From positions 62,001 through 126,000 of the forward strand of contig NW_027307658.1 of the NCBI RefSeq assembly GCF_964275005.1: a stretch of DNA of 64,000 bases, given 5' to 3'. The translations under genes and the position numbers were made by a program. The number at the start of each line of letters is the position of its first letter. Positions within the stretch are counted from its first letter, which is position 1. Shown piece by piece: positions 47,420 to 60,038 of the stretch. The stretch comes from Diadema setosum. Taxonomy: Eukaryota > Echinodermata > Echinoidea > Diadematoida > Diadematidae. The notes beneath the pieces were generated by a model that worked only from the letters and a program-made list of their open reading frames with translations, did not search any database and had not been told where the DNA came from.

Positions 47420-47850
47420 CAGACACCCGATAGAGGGTGCTATGTAGGCCTACTTATATGGGGATTCCCCCAAAATATAATCAGACACCCGATAGAGGGT
47501 GCTATGTAGGCCTACTCAGAGCGGGTTGGCTATCAACCCGCTCTGGGCCTACTGGCCAACAGTACTGCTAATTTGGACGCCATGTCGTTACCGCGCGTAT
47601 TACGCGTTACAGGGTTAGCGTGTACGCTCAGACGTGACAAAATAACCAAGCCAAATAAGGGGTAGTTAACAATGGGCACTGCGTATGAGCGCACTTCAGT
47701 AACGACATGGCGCCTGTAGATCACGGGACCAGCTTTTAACCAATCACAGGCTTCAAAACACATAAGCCAAAAACCGAGTTGGCCAGACTCTCTTAACATA
47801 CGGCACTGGGCCTACTTATATGGGGATTCCCAGGTGTACGCCTACTTATG
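47420..47850. repeat. Nested short duplications and hairpins
   Basis: Direct copies of ACACCCGATAGAGGGTGCTATG (47422, 47486) and of TACTTATATGGGGATTCCC, a hairpin CCCAGAGCGGGTTG/CAACCCGCTCTGGG near 47517-47548, and an inverted pair around CGCCATGTCGTTAC (47579 and 47699). Absent from unit 2. Confidence 0.65.
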
Positions 47851-48317
47851 CTTCAAGCAAGTTCATCATCATGGGTCATCATAGGTGATTTTTATTTAAT
47901 AGTTTAATCCAATTAAATTCAATTCAATTTTATTCAAAAACCAAATATAAATAACAAGATGAGCAAGTTTGGCCAAGATCAGACCAAGGAGTAGCGCAAA
48001 CAGTTATTTGACCTCCGTACACCCATAGAGGATTTCTGGCACTCCACGGGTACATTGACTAGTATGCATAATCTATATATAGATATACAGTTGCCATGAT
48101 TGCTGTGTCTGACGTTGAAGGGATTTTACTTCCAACAATGACAATTACATCAGCAAACATTGAGATTCCTCCTCTCTTAATGAATTATAGTGCATGTTCA
48201 ATAGTTTATCAATGCAATGTGAAGCGAAATACAATCGTTGCTAATTAATGCATTGGTAAGTTTCTTTTCCCATCCTCTAATGTTCGACACCTAGGCACCC
48301 TCCTGAAGCTTCAATAA

Positions 48318-48647
48318 GGGAGCTTTAGATTTTCGCGACGGCGACGTTCAGAGGGGAAAAAAACCCCTAAACAAACAAACTATGTTCTGAGCATGCGCAA
48401 ACGCGCGCATCAAGTCGATCTACATATAGCTTGCGTCGTCTAAGTTTTTCACAACGCGTTCTGGGCTATTTTTACGTGCGCTCAATTTACGACGTAGAGA
48501 GCTACTTGATGCACCAATCTCCGTTTTATTTTTTTATATACGTTGCGTCCCAGCGTAATCTAAAGCTACTTTTCAAGGCGACGCAGGGGAGAGGAGAACG
48601 TTCAACGCACTCGTCTCAAACGTCCGCATTGCAAATCTAAAGCTCCC
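48318..48647. mobile_element. 330-bp MITE with GGGAGCTTTAGATTT ends
   Basis: Inverted ends GGGAGCTTTAGATTT and AAATCTAAAGCTCCC, flanked by TAA and TAT. Unit 2 (about 30195) has no insert. More GC-rich than its surroundings. A TWA-like 3-bp duplication and GGG end point to PIF/Harbinger. Confidence 0.75.
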
Positions 48648-50370
48648 TATTAACCCCTTATGTCCGTATGTCCCTATGGCGGAACAAAACTCGTTCATAA
48701 CGAGAGGGTTGGGTTTGAGAAGCCGTGGTAACTGCAGCTTTTTTGTGTGTGTATTTTTTTTCTTTATGTTTCGGTCATTTGTTGTACCAATGCTCCTCAT
48801 CTCAATCTGTAGCTCGAATTTAATTGGGACCTACGCTCCACAAGCTTGCTTTTTAGTAGGTTCCTTCATATTTCTTTAGCATTCGTTCCAATATTCCAAC
48901 TTATCGATCGACCACTATGTGTTATACATAATATGTATGTTTACAATATTCTACGTATGTCTCCTATTTGGACATCGTGTATTATTCAATTCTGTTACAT
49001 TTGATGTATTTCTTATTATTCATTGAGCAATATGAAAATGAATGTAATGAAATGAAATGAAATGAAGTTGAAAAAGTATTCACGACATGGAAATTTGGTG
49101 AAGGGCAGTAATATAATCTTAGTCACACACCCTTTTAACGTAAACTGGAATTCGAATATTGCGGAATTACACTGTACGTTGCTATAAAGGAGAATGTAAA
49201 ACACAATCGCAAAACAGATATGTTCTTATAACGTCATTCATTTGGTTTGCAGTGGTGGATTTTAAATACATCATACACACTCTGGTAACAATATTGTCAG
49301 ATAACTGTTGGCAAAAAAAAAAAAGAAGAAAAAGAAGAATAACATTGCCGTGATGACCACCACCTTCCTCTCACCGACCACTTGACTTGTGCATGTGCCA
49401 TAAAATCATCACACTATTTTTGTTGTTGTTGTCATAATCTGCTCTGCTATTAAGCGTCAGGCATGAAAGCATGACTTTAAAGAAAAATCCAGCAATATCA
49501 TTATCATAACTATCTTCATTTACTGTGTCAGGTACCTTAGCTATGTTCATTTCATTATCATCTACACTGCAATGAAAAATCTACTTTAACCCGTTGAGGA
49601 CGAGTCCCGGGTATAGTCGAGCAAGCTTTTATGGGGAAATGCGTGGGTGTAGCAAAATTAAACTGTCCTCAACGGATTAAATTTTACCTTAAAAGCAACG
49701 GGAGAACATGGAATTCTTTTCAAATCATTTTAGATACAATAAAGCGGGCAGTAGCAATATTGTGAAAACACCTTGATATTACTATCAATATAATCTCCAA
49801 TAAGGAGTCAAATTTTACAAAATGAAAATTGGCTACTGGAACGCAGCAAAGTACATAACTACAATGTGCTAATGTTCCTTCTTTAATCATGACTGTTCAA
49901 TAAAGTTATACATAACTTCGATCGCATACTGTAGTTTCTCTGCGGTATACCTGTGACGCTGTCTGTAGAAAAAACAAACCCCAAAACAAAAATGGGACTT
50001 GGGTTATACTCCTACTGAGCAGAGCCATCAGTCCGTACTACGGTGACCCTGTCTTCATGTTACGCACACACTTATATCTATACCTAGACACAATTTAATT
50101 TATTCAGCATGTTAGCGCGCTATCATAAATTGGGTCCCATAGTGTGATTTGAAACAGATGTTAACAAAGATGAAACGTAGCATCTTGATAACATACAAAT
50201 TGTGTATATGACCTCATGTAATCCCATGTCCCGATATATTAACTTACCGCACTGGGGTCAGATTTGGTGTAAATCTAAGCGGATGAAAAGCGGATCACAT
50301 AAACAAAAAATAACGTACAATTTAGCTGCTCTTTGAGTAATAAACCAAAATCCTATCCAAAATCTTTCAA

Positions 50371-50376
50371 TTTATT
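50371..50376 (-). promoter_or_regulatory. Candidate poly(A) signal of gene C
   Basis: AATAAA (minus strand) about 130 nt after the stop, at the position aligned with 32137-32142 of gene B. Its conservation is the only support. Confidence 0.45.
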
Positions 50377-50506
50377 CGCGATGATTTTGTAGCAGTTATA
50401 GCAGTGGAATATGAGCCTGACAACTGAGGATAGCTTTCTTATATTCAGTCTTTTTTTTTTTTTTTTTATCTGTACCCTTCTGGTTCTAAAACGATCGTAT
50501 TGTATA

Positions 50507-50781
50507 TTAGCAGAACGAGTGAAACTTCCATCGACCAGTTGACCCATCCCAAGTCATAAGTCCGATGGATCTGAACTCTAACGGGTTTGGATCAAACCAG
50601 TTGAAGAATGGATCTGCGTTCCCATAGCGACCGAGTGAAAAGTTTCCAGAGGCAAAGTTCAGCCAGAAGCGATCGTACAGTGGAGGCCCAGACAGCATGT
50701 TGTTGCTGGACAGGAACGTGCGAAGCTCCAACACACCGAGACGTATAATCTTTGTAACTCTGTTTCTATCTCCACCAAGAA
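50507..50781 (-). CDS. Gene C exon 5: C-terminal half of FAMeT-like domain and stop
   Basis: 275 nt, acceptor CAG at 50782-50784. Begins VLGGDRNRVTK and ends TGRWKFHSFC-stop. Contains YDRFWLNFASGNF, GRYGNADPFFNWFDPNP and IGLMTWDGSTG. Confidence 0.9.
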
Positions 50782-53700
50782 CTGTTCGAAAACAATTTTT
50801 ACCTGAATTTTAGTGAATGGATTAATGATCGATAAATGCACACATATCAGATATGTATCGAGGATTATGAAAAAACATGTTAACAAAAGTTGAAGGTTTT
50901 AAACATTTAGTATATTCGCCATTATGCATACGCTTTTACGTGAATCTTAGTGAATACAGTCATAGATATCATGAATATATGCACGCATTTCAGAAATGTA
51001 TCGAAACTCATCATAAAGTAATACATGCTGGCAATAGTGAAGGGTTTAGGCATTCATGACAGATGATCTTTTTTATCATACGAATACGAATCATACGAAT
51101 TTTAAGTAACATCAGTGAGAGTTTATATGTGTATAAGATTCATCGAAATATGTGAACACATAGATAATACGATGTTGTACATATCCACACGTCGACAAAC
51201 ATTTCGTAAATGACAAGTATAGCATATGTAATGGAGACAATAGGGAGGTGCTTTTTCATTTGTATGATTAAAATTTGACTGTCTGGTGTACAAGTTTCGA
51301 TGGAATATTAGGAATACGTCAATCAAAATATAATAGGATGTTGACAGGTAGTGCGATATATGCCTGTCTCACCTCGGCTAACGAAATCCGGGGAATGTTA
51401 TTAGCCAAAACTAGAAAAAAAAAAAAGCAACGAAGCGTTTGTATTGAGTGATATTCCTATTTCAAACTTACCAAATTAATTGACATTTATATGACCGAGC
51501 ACAAGAAAAGAGGGGGTGTAGACTTTTCGGGGGGGGGGGGGGGGACTGCCCCTATCAGACTACAAAAGAAGGACACAAATTTGATTGGCTTTAACAAAGA
51601 TGATTGCTAACTTGAATTATCCCTTACCCAACGCAAAAGATCAATCAATCACTTTAAGGAGAAATTTAAATACTATCATCACCTCATTGCAAGCCAATAA
51701 CATCCTCTTGGTGACTTTTGAGGATTGAATCTGTTTCCCATCGTTTTTACTCACTCGCTGGATATATACAACATATGCATAGCCAGAAAGTGGTACGCAT
51801 GCAAGTGTACGTGCATATCATGAAAATCCTCAAATATAGCATTGATATTATTGTAAAATTAAGCACTAGAATAAACTAAACATATTGATTTCAACAAAGA
51901 AACTCACCGATCCTATACGGGATATTTGTCTGAGAAGGCGCCATTGTGAAGGCTATGCGAGCTGCACGGTCTGCGCTGACTTCAAAATCCAGTGACGTCA
52001 TATTTGTTCTGAGGTTCAGTCCATGAAAGTTGTAGAATTGTTGGGTACCGCTGTCTGGTGTGTGGATTACGTTGCATGCTTCAAAGCAGGAAACGAAATG
52101 AGACGAAACGCACTTAGTGAATTACATGATAGGATTGTGGATTCGCATACACCATAATGCCAACGAGTGCACATTATTCATATTCTCATTCACCAACGCA
52201 ATATTTAGCTCACGGAGGTACCCAGAGGGGGCCTGTAATATGACCAAAATGACGTCAATAGGGTGCAGTGACAGGTGCAATCAACTGTAACTATATCTCC
52301 GAGAGAGCATGTGCGGGATGACATTAAGAAACGTTCACCTATCTACAGATTAAAGAAAATTAGGTCGCCAACATGCTTCAGTCACCAGAATTCTGTTCGT
52401 TTTCTGGGAGATTTCCTGTTTAAAGGAAAAGGAGGTACTGATTCTTTAGGGTTTTTCTTTGTTGTTGTTCTTTTCCTTGACGGGGCGTTTGGTTGCATGG
52501 TACAGTGTATAAAACATATCAACGATACTGTTCACTGAAAATAAATTATGTCTGATTTTTAATACAAAACATATCTTATGTTAAAAGCCATGAAGCTGTG
52601 GCTTGTTTCAAGTATTTTAACACATAAAATGTATAGTGGAAAAAACACATCCATATAAAAACACGCCCATACACAATCGCACACAAATACGATCGAAATA
52701 AGGAGGAAAATAATTTGCTTCTTACAACAGTCTCGGCCAAAGAATTCTTCGCCACAGGAACACTTGTATCCAGTGTATGTCTCCGTACAGTTTCCTCCAT
52801 TGTCACATGGTGAAGAAGCACAATCTGAAAAAGAAAAGAAACAAGTCTCTATTATGATATGAAGAGTTTGTTCGCAAAAACCGATAAGTCCATTTTTGAA
52901 GATTTTGAAGTACGGTCTCTGTCATAAGGTACAAAATAATATCTTTTAAATGATATATTGGTCACTACATATAAAGGTACATTTTTGAAGTTATGGTCAA
53001 AAGAAGCAAAAAAAATTCTTATCATTCTCTTTATTTTTCTTGACCTTTAATCGCAAATATCTCCATTTGGCAAATATGGAATTATCGGTTTTTGCAAACA
53101 AACTCTTCATATGTTTCTATGTCTATCAGCACGATCAAGACCACAATCTCCTTCACATAGAGACGTAATTGGAAGTCTCCTTGTCTTGAAACTTTTGTTA
53201 ACATTTGAAAGTGAAAGCACAGGGGAATAGATTGAAATTAATTATCAGTCATAGGGAAATGGATTAAAATGGACAGGTTTACTTTGTATCGTCTTTGAAT
53301 GTCTTCTTCTTGATGCTGTTTGTTCCCTACTCAAAATTATTCAAAACCCAATATAGTTTTACTAAAATCAGAAATCACTTATTTCAAAAGAGAAAAAACA
53401 AAACAAAAACAAAACGAAGGTCCATTTTACCCCAGGAGTCGGACAAAACGGACCACTGGCCTATACTTACACTTCATTGTAGATCCGATTGTCACAGATT
53501 CTGTGATTGAGGATTATTTGATTGCAGTTTTGTTCAAGACATGTAGTTTGGTATTTAAAGGAAACCAAAACCTAAAGATCAATGTGAATTGAATGAAAGC
53601 AGCAACATTTGTAGAACCCATCAATGAAAGTTTGAGGAAAATCAGACAATAGATGCAAAAGTTATTTATTCTTAGAATCTTGGTGTTGTAATGGATAAGA

Positions 53701-56700
53701 AAACTGCTAGAGTTCATGACGTCATTTTGTTTTGCTTTGTATTTTGGATATTTCAGCCAATTCAGAACCGATTTTCATAAAATAAGCTTTAAATTCCTTT
53801 TAGAAAGGTATGCTTTGTAGCATTTTCATGTGTTGTTTCTGAGCATTTCGTAAAAATAATTTAAAAATAAATCCTCTCCTCCACCAACACTATACAATCC
53901 TTTTAACAACGCGAATGATATATCATTCCATCTACTTATGAAGGAGTATAGGCGTCACTCTAATACCACTCAAAGTCTATCCATCATAAACTAGACTTTA
54001 ATGAAAAACTTATTCTTGCCACATTTTGATTATTTTGATCTCTCTACATATATCAGGACGTTGTCTGGTTGTTTTTCTTTTTTCATTAGCAAGCGTATGA
54101 TCTGCATCATTATAGTCATCAGATTATAGGTATCGGTTTTACCATGACTATGAAATGTCCATTTTCCCTATAGGAATCTTGCAGGTTAAGATCCTTTGAA
54201 TCCAGTATGATATCAGTATTTTTCTGAGAGATGTGAAATTCCTAAGTAAACTAAAATGTATGTATGTATGCGCGGCGCGCGCGCGCGTGTGTGTTTGTGT
54301 GTGTGTGTGTGCTTGTTAGTGCGTGTTATTAGAAGAACAAAATATGAAAACGCAATGAAACATCTCAAAACACTCGTTGCTCTGAATATCCGACGAAGAT
54401 TTTTAGATTTTGTAGGACTAAAGATCTAACGATCAACAGATTTACAAGGTACAGCAAGACACATTCGTCAATGACAAACTCTTCATTGGTGTATGCATAC
54501 CGGGAAGTCTACAAGTAAATCTTGTTTTCCCTTTCAGCATGGAATGGCTTCCCGCTCGTCTTATTTCATCTTTGGTCATCAGTTTGGGTACCATGGAAAC
54601 CGTTTGACCGTTGGCAAATGTCACTGAGCTGCAAATCATTTCCATTGCTGAGCAAATTTCTTGGTCATTTTCACCCAGATGGAGAGCTCTGGCTCCTTCT
54701 GATCAGAAAGAGAAGAAGGAAAAAAAAAAACCCGGTATTGAACAAATGTTATCATGACAAAATCATGAAGGACCTCTAGATTACAAAAAACCTTCTTTTA
54801 AAGTGTCACATGCCATTGGAACCAGCTCCCCACCAGGGTTACAATAATTGATTCTTTCCTAAAAGAGTTAATAAGGCATCTAGTTTGGATCCCACTGCGT
54901 CAAATTTAGTTGGAGCTACTAGGAGCTAATTTTACATTCACAATCAACATTTTTTTTTTGTCATTTATATACACTCAGCAAAAAAAGAAAGTAAACACCC
55001 TTTCCCGTACATATTTTCCATAGAAGATTTTGATGAAAATCATTGTGTCATATACCATATTATTAAAGATAATTTTGACCGCATTTTTAATTATGAAAAT
55101 GACCATCACGTATTGCCATCAATTGAAAACCCCCACAGTTGTTGACTTTGAATTTTCTTGATCCGCATGAATTATTGCTGGCATTACATCTCTCCCTGCC
55201 CAATGAACTATTGTATTACAACATTATGCATTCACAGAGATGAAATACAGCATCACGCTGAATTTAACCAAGGAGGTGGTAACTGTCGAAAAATGCTGAT
55301 CTGCAGTAGTTGTATACACTACGTACATCTTGATAATTCCGGTTTGAAGATATAGGTTTTGCGACCTGTTTCCACTGGTTTCATTCTTTTGTCATTCTAT
55401 TTCAATCATTCATTATCGCTAAATTTGATCAAGCATCATTAAATAGTAACTCAACCGTAATTGACAAAGTCGGCACGCGATTTCGCATTTGTGCATTGTA
55501 TACCATTGGACACGCATATTTATTAATGTATTTTCGGTAATGGCTATTCAACTCCGCCCCTCCTGAAACAGCTCTTTTCAGGTATTCAAATTCGCATATG
55601 AGCAAACAATTTCATAAAAGGAGCATCGAATTGAACCTGTACAATGCCCATTAAAAAGTACATAACCTGCACTGCGTTTTAAATTGAATATTAATAATGA
55701 CTACGAAATATGTGGATCACACATACTGATGCCAATAAGTAGGTAAATCTGAATGAAGATCATAAATCAGTATGAGGATCATAATGAAAAAATAATAAAA
55801 ACTCCACATGAAGTCTCGGGTTATATAAACACTATAAAATGATGATGATCTCAATGAAATAAAGATGGAAATTAGATATAAAGAAAGTCATGTAATGACA
55901 TGAGAAAATGAGTAATTGATATTGAAGTTAAAAATCAAGATGTTCAAATAAAGAAATGCTATGCTCATGATAATGAAATTAAAGATGAAAAAATTAACGT
56001 AAATCACATTCAATGATTGGCTACACATAATCATTCTTGCTTATTTATAAATAACATACGTGCATTACAAACGTGAATGCTCAAGTATTGTTATAACCGT
56101 TCGCTCAAGAACGAAAATGAAAGTGCTTTCAAGTGCTTTTCCAGTGCTTAACTTGAATGCACAAACTTATAAGTTCATGCCCAAACACGAAACTATGAAT
56201 GTTTATTATTATATGAATTTACTTGTGACCACTGATTTGGGTGCGTAAAGCGAATTTGAAAGCGTTAAAGCGTAAAATGGTTAAACCAAGCTCACTCTAC
56301 CACTTCAAACATAGTAAATATGAATGCACAATAAACATAAAAATGCTCTACAATTTCAGGAATGTAGCCACGAAAAACTCTATAAATACAATACGAGCAT
56401 GTATCTATGCATAAAAAGATATACCGCAACAGCGATATATCTAAATATTTCAATTCAGTTGTCATTTTTACTTCCCTTCAACAGCAATTCTAGTAAAATG
56501 CAAGCACAAATTACATAATTTATCGTATTATCATTTTGTAAGATAAACATTTTGCGAGGATCATAACGTATGAAATAATAAAACAAAATAGCATAATATG
56601 GTAGAAAAATCAATAAAGGCAATTCCTATACTTTGCAAGTTTATACAGAATAAAGTAAATATGACAGTGGAAAAAAGTGGCCCATTGAAAAGAAAAGAAA

Positions 56701-57222
56701 AAATGGAAATAATATGGATCACTTTGTTCTTAATACTATAATTGAATATCGTCCAGAATGTGTTCATGTTTAGCGAGCTATTAGGTTATTCCATAAAGAA
56801 GGAAATTACTACCCTCCCAGGGACACCCCACCTGTATCATAACAAAGATTATTCCTGAAGTTATGGGTACAGTATTATATATTTTGGAATAATTTTCTTT
56901 TTTTAGGCAGCTTTAGTTGCAGTTATTCCAAGTTAACATGGCTGGAGTTAACGCGCTTTGCGTATGCACACAAGCGTTAACACTGTTAAGTGATAATCAT
57001 GAGTTGTAATAGATACATAGATAATTAAAGCTAACATGTATAAACAGATGCTAGATACGTATGTACAGCGGCCATGATAAACAAATATACGGCCTATATG
57101 TAAAGATATAAAAGATAAAAATCAATTTTATCACACAGATATACATAATATCTTGGTCATTTAAAAAGAAACTCACCACATAAGATTAGCGTCACAATAA
57201 TCTTAGGTAGAATTCCTGTCAT
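50507..57222 (-). CDS. Gene C: secreted EGF/FAMeT-domain protein, complete, 262 aa
   Basis: Five exons at 57222-57177, 54698-54501, 52824-52726, 52078-51908 and 50781-50507, with lengths and phases identical to gene B, giving 262 residues. The signal peptide is MTGILPKIIVTLILC. The EGF domain differs from B at one residue, the module of exon 2 at six, the first half of the FAMeT domain at eight and the second half at eighteen. Changes are therefore concentrated in FAMeT, notably ADRAARIAF against AGHSARIVL and GVLELRTFL against EVLMLEKTM. All cysteines and the aromatic core are kept, so the gene looks functional. It lies about 17 kb from gene B in the same orientation and carries a lineage-specific MITE in intron 2. 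The product is probably secreted and its ligand is unknown. Confidence 0.85.
51908..52078 (-). CDS. Gene C exon 4: N-terminal half of FAMeT-like domain
   Basis: 171 nt, donor GTGAGT, acceptor AAG in the same place as gene B. Encodes CNVIHTPDSGTQQFYNFHG through QTNIPYRI. By my count the differences from gene B include about five silent and eleven replacement base changes. Confidence 0.85.
52726..52824 (-). CDS. Gene C exon 3: EGF-like domain
   Basis: 99 nt, six cysteines, CASSPCDNGGNCTE start and GRDC end; donor GTAAG, acceptor CAG. The single change from A and B is S to T. Confidence 0.9.
52860..53109. mobile_element. 250-bp MITE in intron 2 of gene C
   Basis: Inverted ends TGAAGAGTTTGTTCGCAAAA and TTTTGCAAACAAACTCTTCA, flanked by TA. 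Gene B has the uninterrupted TATGATATGTTTCTATG at about 34620. Likely mariner-type target choice. Confidence 0.85.
54270..54313. repeat. (GC)n/(GT)n tract in intron 2 of gene C
   Basis: GCGCGCGCGCG followed by GTGTGT; a possible Z-DNA former. Confidence 0.85.
54501..54698 (-). CDS. Gene C exon 2: unrecognised 66-residue module
   Basis: 198 nt, acceptor ATCAG and donor GTATGC. Includes MEMICSSVTFANGQTVSMV and ends RFTCRLPG. Same three cysteines as A and B. Confidence 0.85.
55353..56383. repeat. Fold-back relative in intron 1 of gene C
   Basis: Left TAGGTTTTGCGACC and right GAAAAACTCTA are diverged forms of the TAGGTTTTCC ends. Orthologous to 37373-38345. Confidence 0.55.
57177..57222 (-). 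CDS. Gene C exon 1: signal peptide
   Basis: MTGILPKIIVTLILC plus one base, donor GTGAGT. The start and upstream sequence align with genes A and B (shared CTTGAAAGTGGA block about 30 bp upstream). Confidence 0.8.
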
Positions 57223-57469
57223 ATCTTCTGGTGTAGACAGCTCCTCTGACTTGAAAGTGGACACCTTGTAAATGCTACCAATTTCTGTCCAGCAGAGAAA
57301 TGATGTCAGTGGTTTTATGCTGCGATGCGTTTGTCAAAATAAAATCAATAAACTTTATATAAAATTTATACTTTATTAGAAATGGTAAATGTACGACGGC
57401 TTTGTGATCCTCTTGGGGGTACATTGACGCAATACGAAATTACTGTCTCTCACTTTGCATGCGTGTGTT

Positions 57470-57472
<3 letters not shown>

Positions 57473-57521
<49 letters not shown>
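57473..57521. repeat. (GT)n microsatellite upstream of gene C
   Basis: About 20 GT units; shorter in unit 2. Confidence 0.92.
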
Positions 57522-57523
<2 letters not shown>

Positions 57524-57765
57524 TGTGCACCTCAACTCAAACGGGTTCTGGAAATCGTAAAGCACAAACGTGATGCCATCGGTGCAATTTTACACCACCG
57601 CTCTGTTGACACCAAATTTAGGTTGTCTTGATTACATATGTATATACAGAGAAGAACCAGACAAAAGGAATAATCAGCGAATAATGACGACCAGTCATGA
57701 CATTATCTTTCTATTCGCAATTATTTGGCAGCACAATGAAAAGAAAAAAAAATGGTACAACCATA

Positions 57766-59736
57766 TGTATCACTCCTATATGTAATATCAACGCTAAATG
57801 CAATATCGACCCTAAATGTAACACACCTTAACGCTAATTGTAATAACAACCCTAAATGTAATACATTTTAACGCTTAATGTAATAATCGAGTCAACCTTA
57901 AATGTAATACATTTTAACGCTAAATGTAATAAACGGAGACAACCCTAAATGTAATACGTGTCAACCCTCAATGTAATATCGACCCTAAATGTAATACTTT
58001 TTAACCCTCATTGTAATATCGACCTTAAATGTAATACATCTTAACCCTAAATGTAATATCGACACTAAATGTAATACACCTTAACCCTAATTGTAATAAC
58101 AACCCTATATGTCATACATTTCAATCCTAAATGTACTATCGACCCTAAATGTAATGCTTTTTATCCCTAAATGTAATATCAACCCTAAATGTAATAACAA
58201 TCCTAACTGTAATTCATGTCAACCCTATCAAATATAATACATTTTAACGCTTAATGTAATTACGACCTTAAATTTGATTCATCTCTTTATAGAGAGTGTT
58301 ACCAACACAGAATATTGGGCAAAAGGTCATGGTAGGGGATATGACGCAACTTTCTGTTGCAGTCAAGAGCAGCTATAGTTGCTTTGATTTGTTTTTGTCG
58401 TTTACTCAGGTAAAAATCGCACAGACTTATTAATTGCTTTACTGCAAAGTTAATTAGGGCCATGTGACATAGTCTATTATTTAAATCTATTACCCTTATT
58501 CTACAATCACACAAACATTTTGTATTCCAATCTTCATTCAGTGTTCATGTTTGTTAACAGTTTAGAAAAAGAAAAAAATGGGCAAAAAAATCTTTGAAGG
58601 AAATTCTGAATATGAATAATATTGCAAGAAAAAACAAACAAAAAACGTTTCGTGTACCCTCCCCACGACCAATTGCCCCAGTTTCGTGTCACTAAGTAGT
58701 AGTGATTGCCAGGAGTAGTGAACAATGTCATAAGGCTAATATTTCGGACAGTGATTTGCTGCCATGTCAATATGTGACAGATATTTCGTCATTGAAACAC
58801 TATAGATAATGATGGTTCATTAAAATTTGCGAAATCTTTCTAAATCTTTCTAATTTTTAATTTTCTTCATCTACTCGCTCTATCATCTCGTTTCATCAGT
58901 AGGTGTTTTTTTTTTCTTGCAATATTATTCGTATTCAGAATTTTCTTGAAAAGAATTTGTGCCTACTTTTTTTTTCAACAAAACTGTAAACAATCATGAA
59001 CACTGAATGAAGATTGTAGTACAAAATGTTTTTGTGCTTGTATAATAACGGTAATAGATTTAAAGACTGTGTCACATGGACCTCAGTAACTTTGCAGCAA
59101 ACAATTGAATTAATAAGACTGTGTGATTCTTACGCAGGTAAATCATAAAAACAAATCTAAGCAATTATTGCTGCTCTTGACTGCTATAGAAAGTTGCGTC
59201 ATACCCCCTACCCCGTGACCTTTTGCCCGATATTCTGCGCTGTTTACACTCTCTGTAATGAGGTGTATTAAATGTAGGGTCGTAATCACATTAAGCGTTA
59301 AAATGTATTACATGTAATAGGGTTGACATGAATTACATTTAGGATTGTTATTACATTTAGCGTTAAAATGTATGACATTTAGGGTTGTTATTGCATTAAG
59401 CGTTAAGATGTATTACATTTAGGGTCGATATTACATTTAGGGTTGTTATTACATTTAGGGTTAAGGTGTATTACATTTAGGGTCGATATTACATTTAGGG
59501 TTAAGATGTACATGTATTACATTTAGGGTCGATATTACATTTAGGGTTAACAAGTATTACATTAAGCATTAGGGTCGATATTACATTGAGGGTTGACATG
59601 CATTACATTTAGGGTACGTTATTGCATTTAGGGTTGACACGTATTACATTTAGGGTTATTACATTTAGGGTTAAGGTGTATTACATTTAGTGTTGATATT
59701 ACATTTAGCGTTGATATTACATTTAGGGGTAATACA
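57766..59736. mobile_element. 1.97-kb fold-back element with TTAGGG-type tandem-repeat arms
   Basis: Ends TGTATCACTCCTATATGTAAT and its near complement, flanked by the 5-bp duplication CCATA (57761-57765, 59737-59741). Unit 2 has the single-copy site ACAACCATACAG at 39983-39994. Outer arms (57766-58280, 59265-59736) are degenerate 14-35-bp tandem repeats of ACCCTAAATGTAAT. Inner arms (58290-58560, 58990-59260) are an inverted unique sequence, and the centre is a 430-bp spacer. No coding frame. Confidence 0.9.
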
Positions 59737-59759
59737 CCATACAGTCATTATTCATCGTG

Positions 59760-60005
59760 CATTCACCCCCCCCCCCCCCGCCATCTCTATTTCATTAGCA
59801 TTGGTCAAGGGCGTCGGTTTGTTTTATGATGGTGGGGTGGAGGTGGGGAGAGGGAGTGTCAAAACTTAGCAGATAATAAATGGGAGGACAGCTGGAGGAA
59901 AGGGGGGAGGGTTTAAGTGGATTCGTCCCTGCATGTCTACTGGAAGAAATTGTTGGACACACATGCTTGAGAGAGCTTTCGTAACTTTGTGTGTGTGTGT
60001 GTGTG

Positions 60006-60038
<33 letters not shown>

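Noticed and set aside
47533..47799. An 88-codon minus-strand frame as a gene
   Set aside because: It lies across nested hairpins that are absent from unit 2 and has no recognisable motif.
57780..59740. An interstitial telomere or chromosome-fusion scar because of TTAGGG words
   Set aside because: The repeats are ACCCTAAATGTAAT-type, in two opposed arms with a target duplication and an empty site in unit 2, so they belong to a mobile element.
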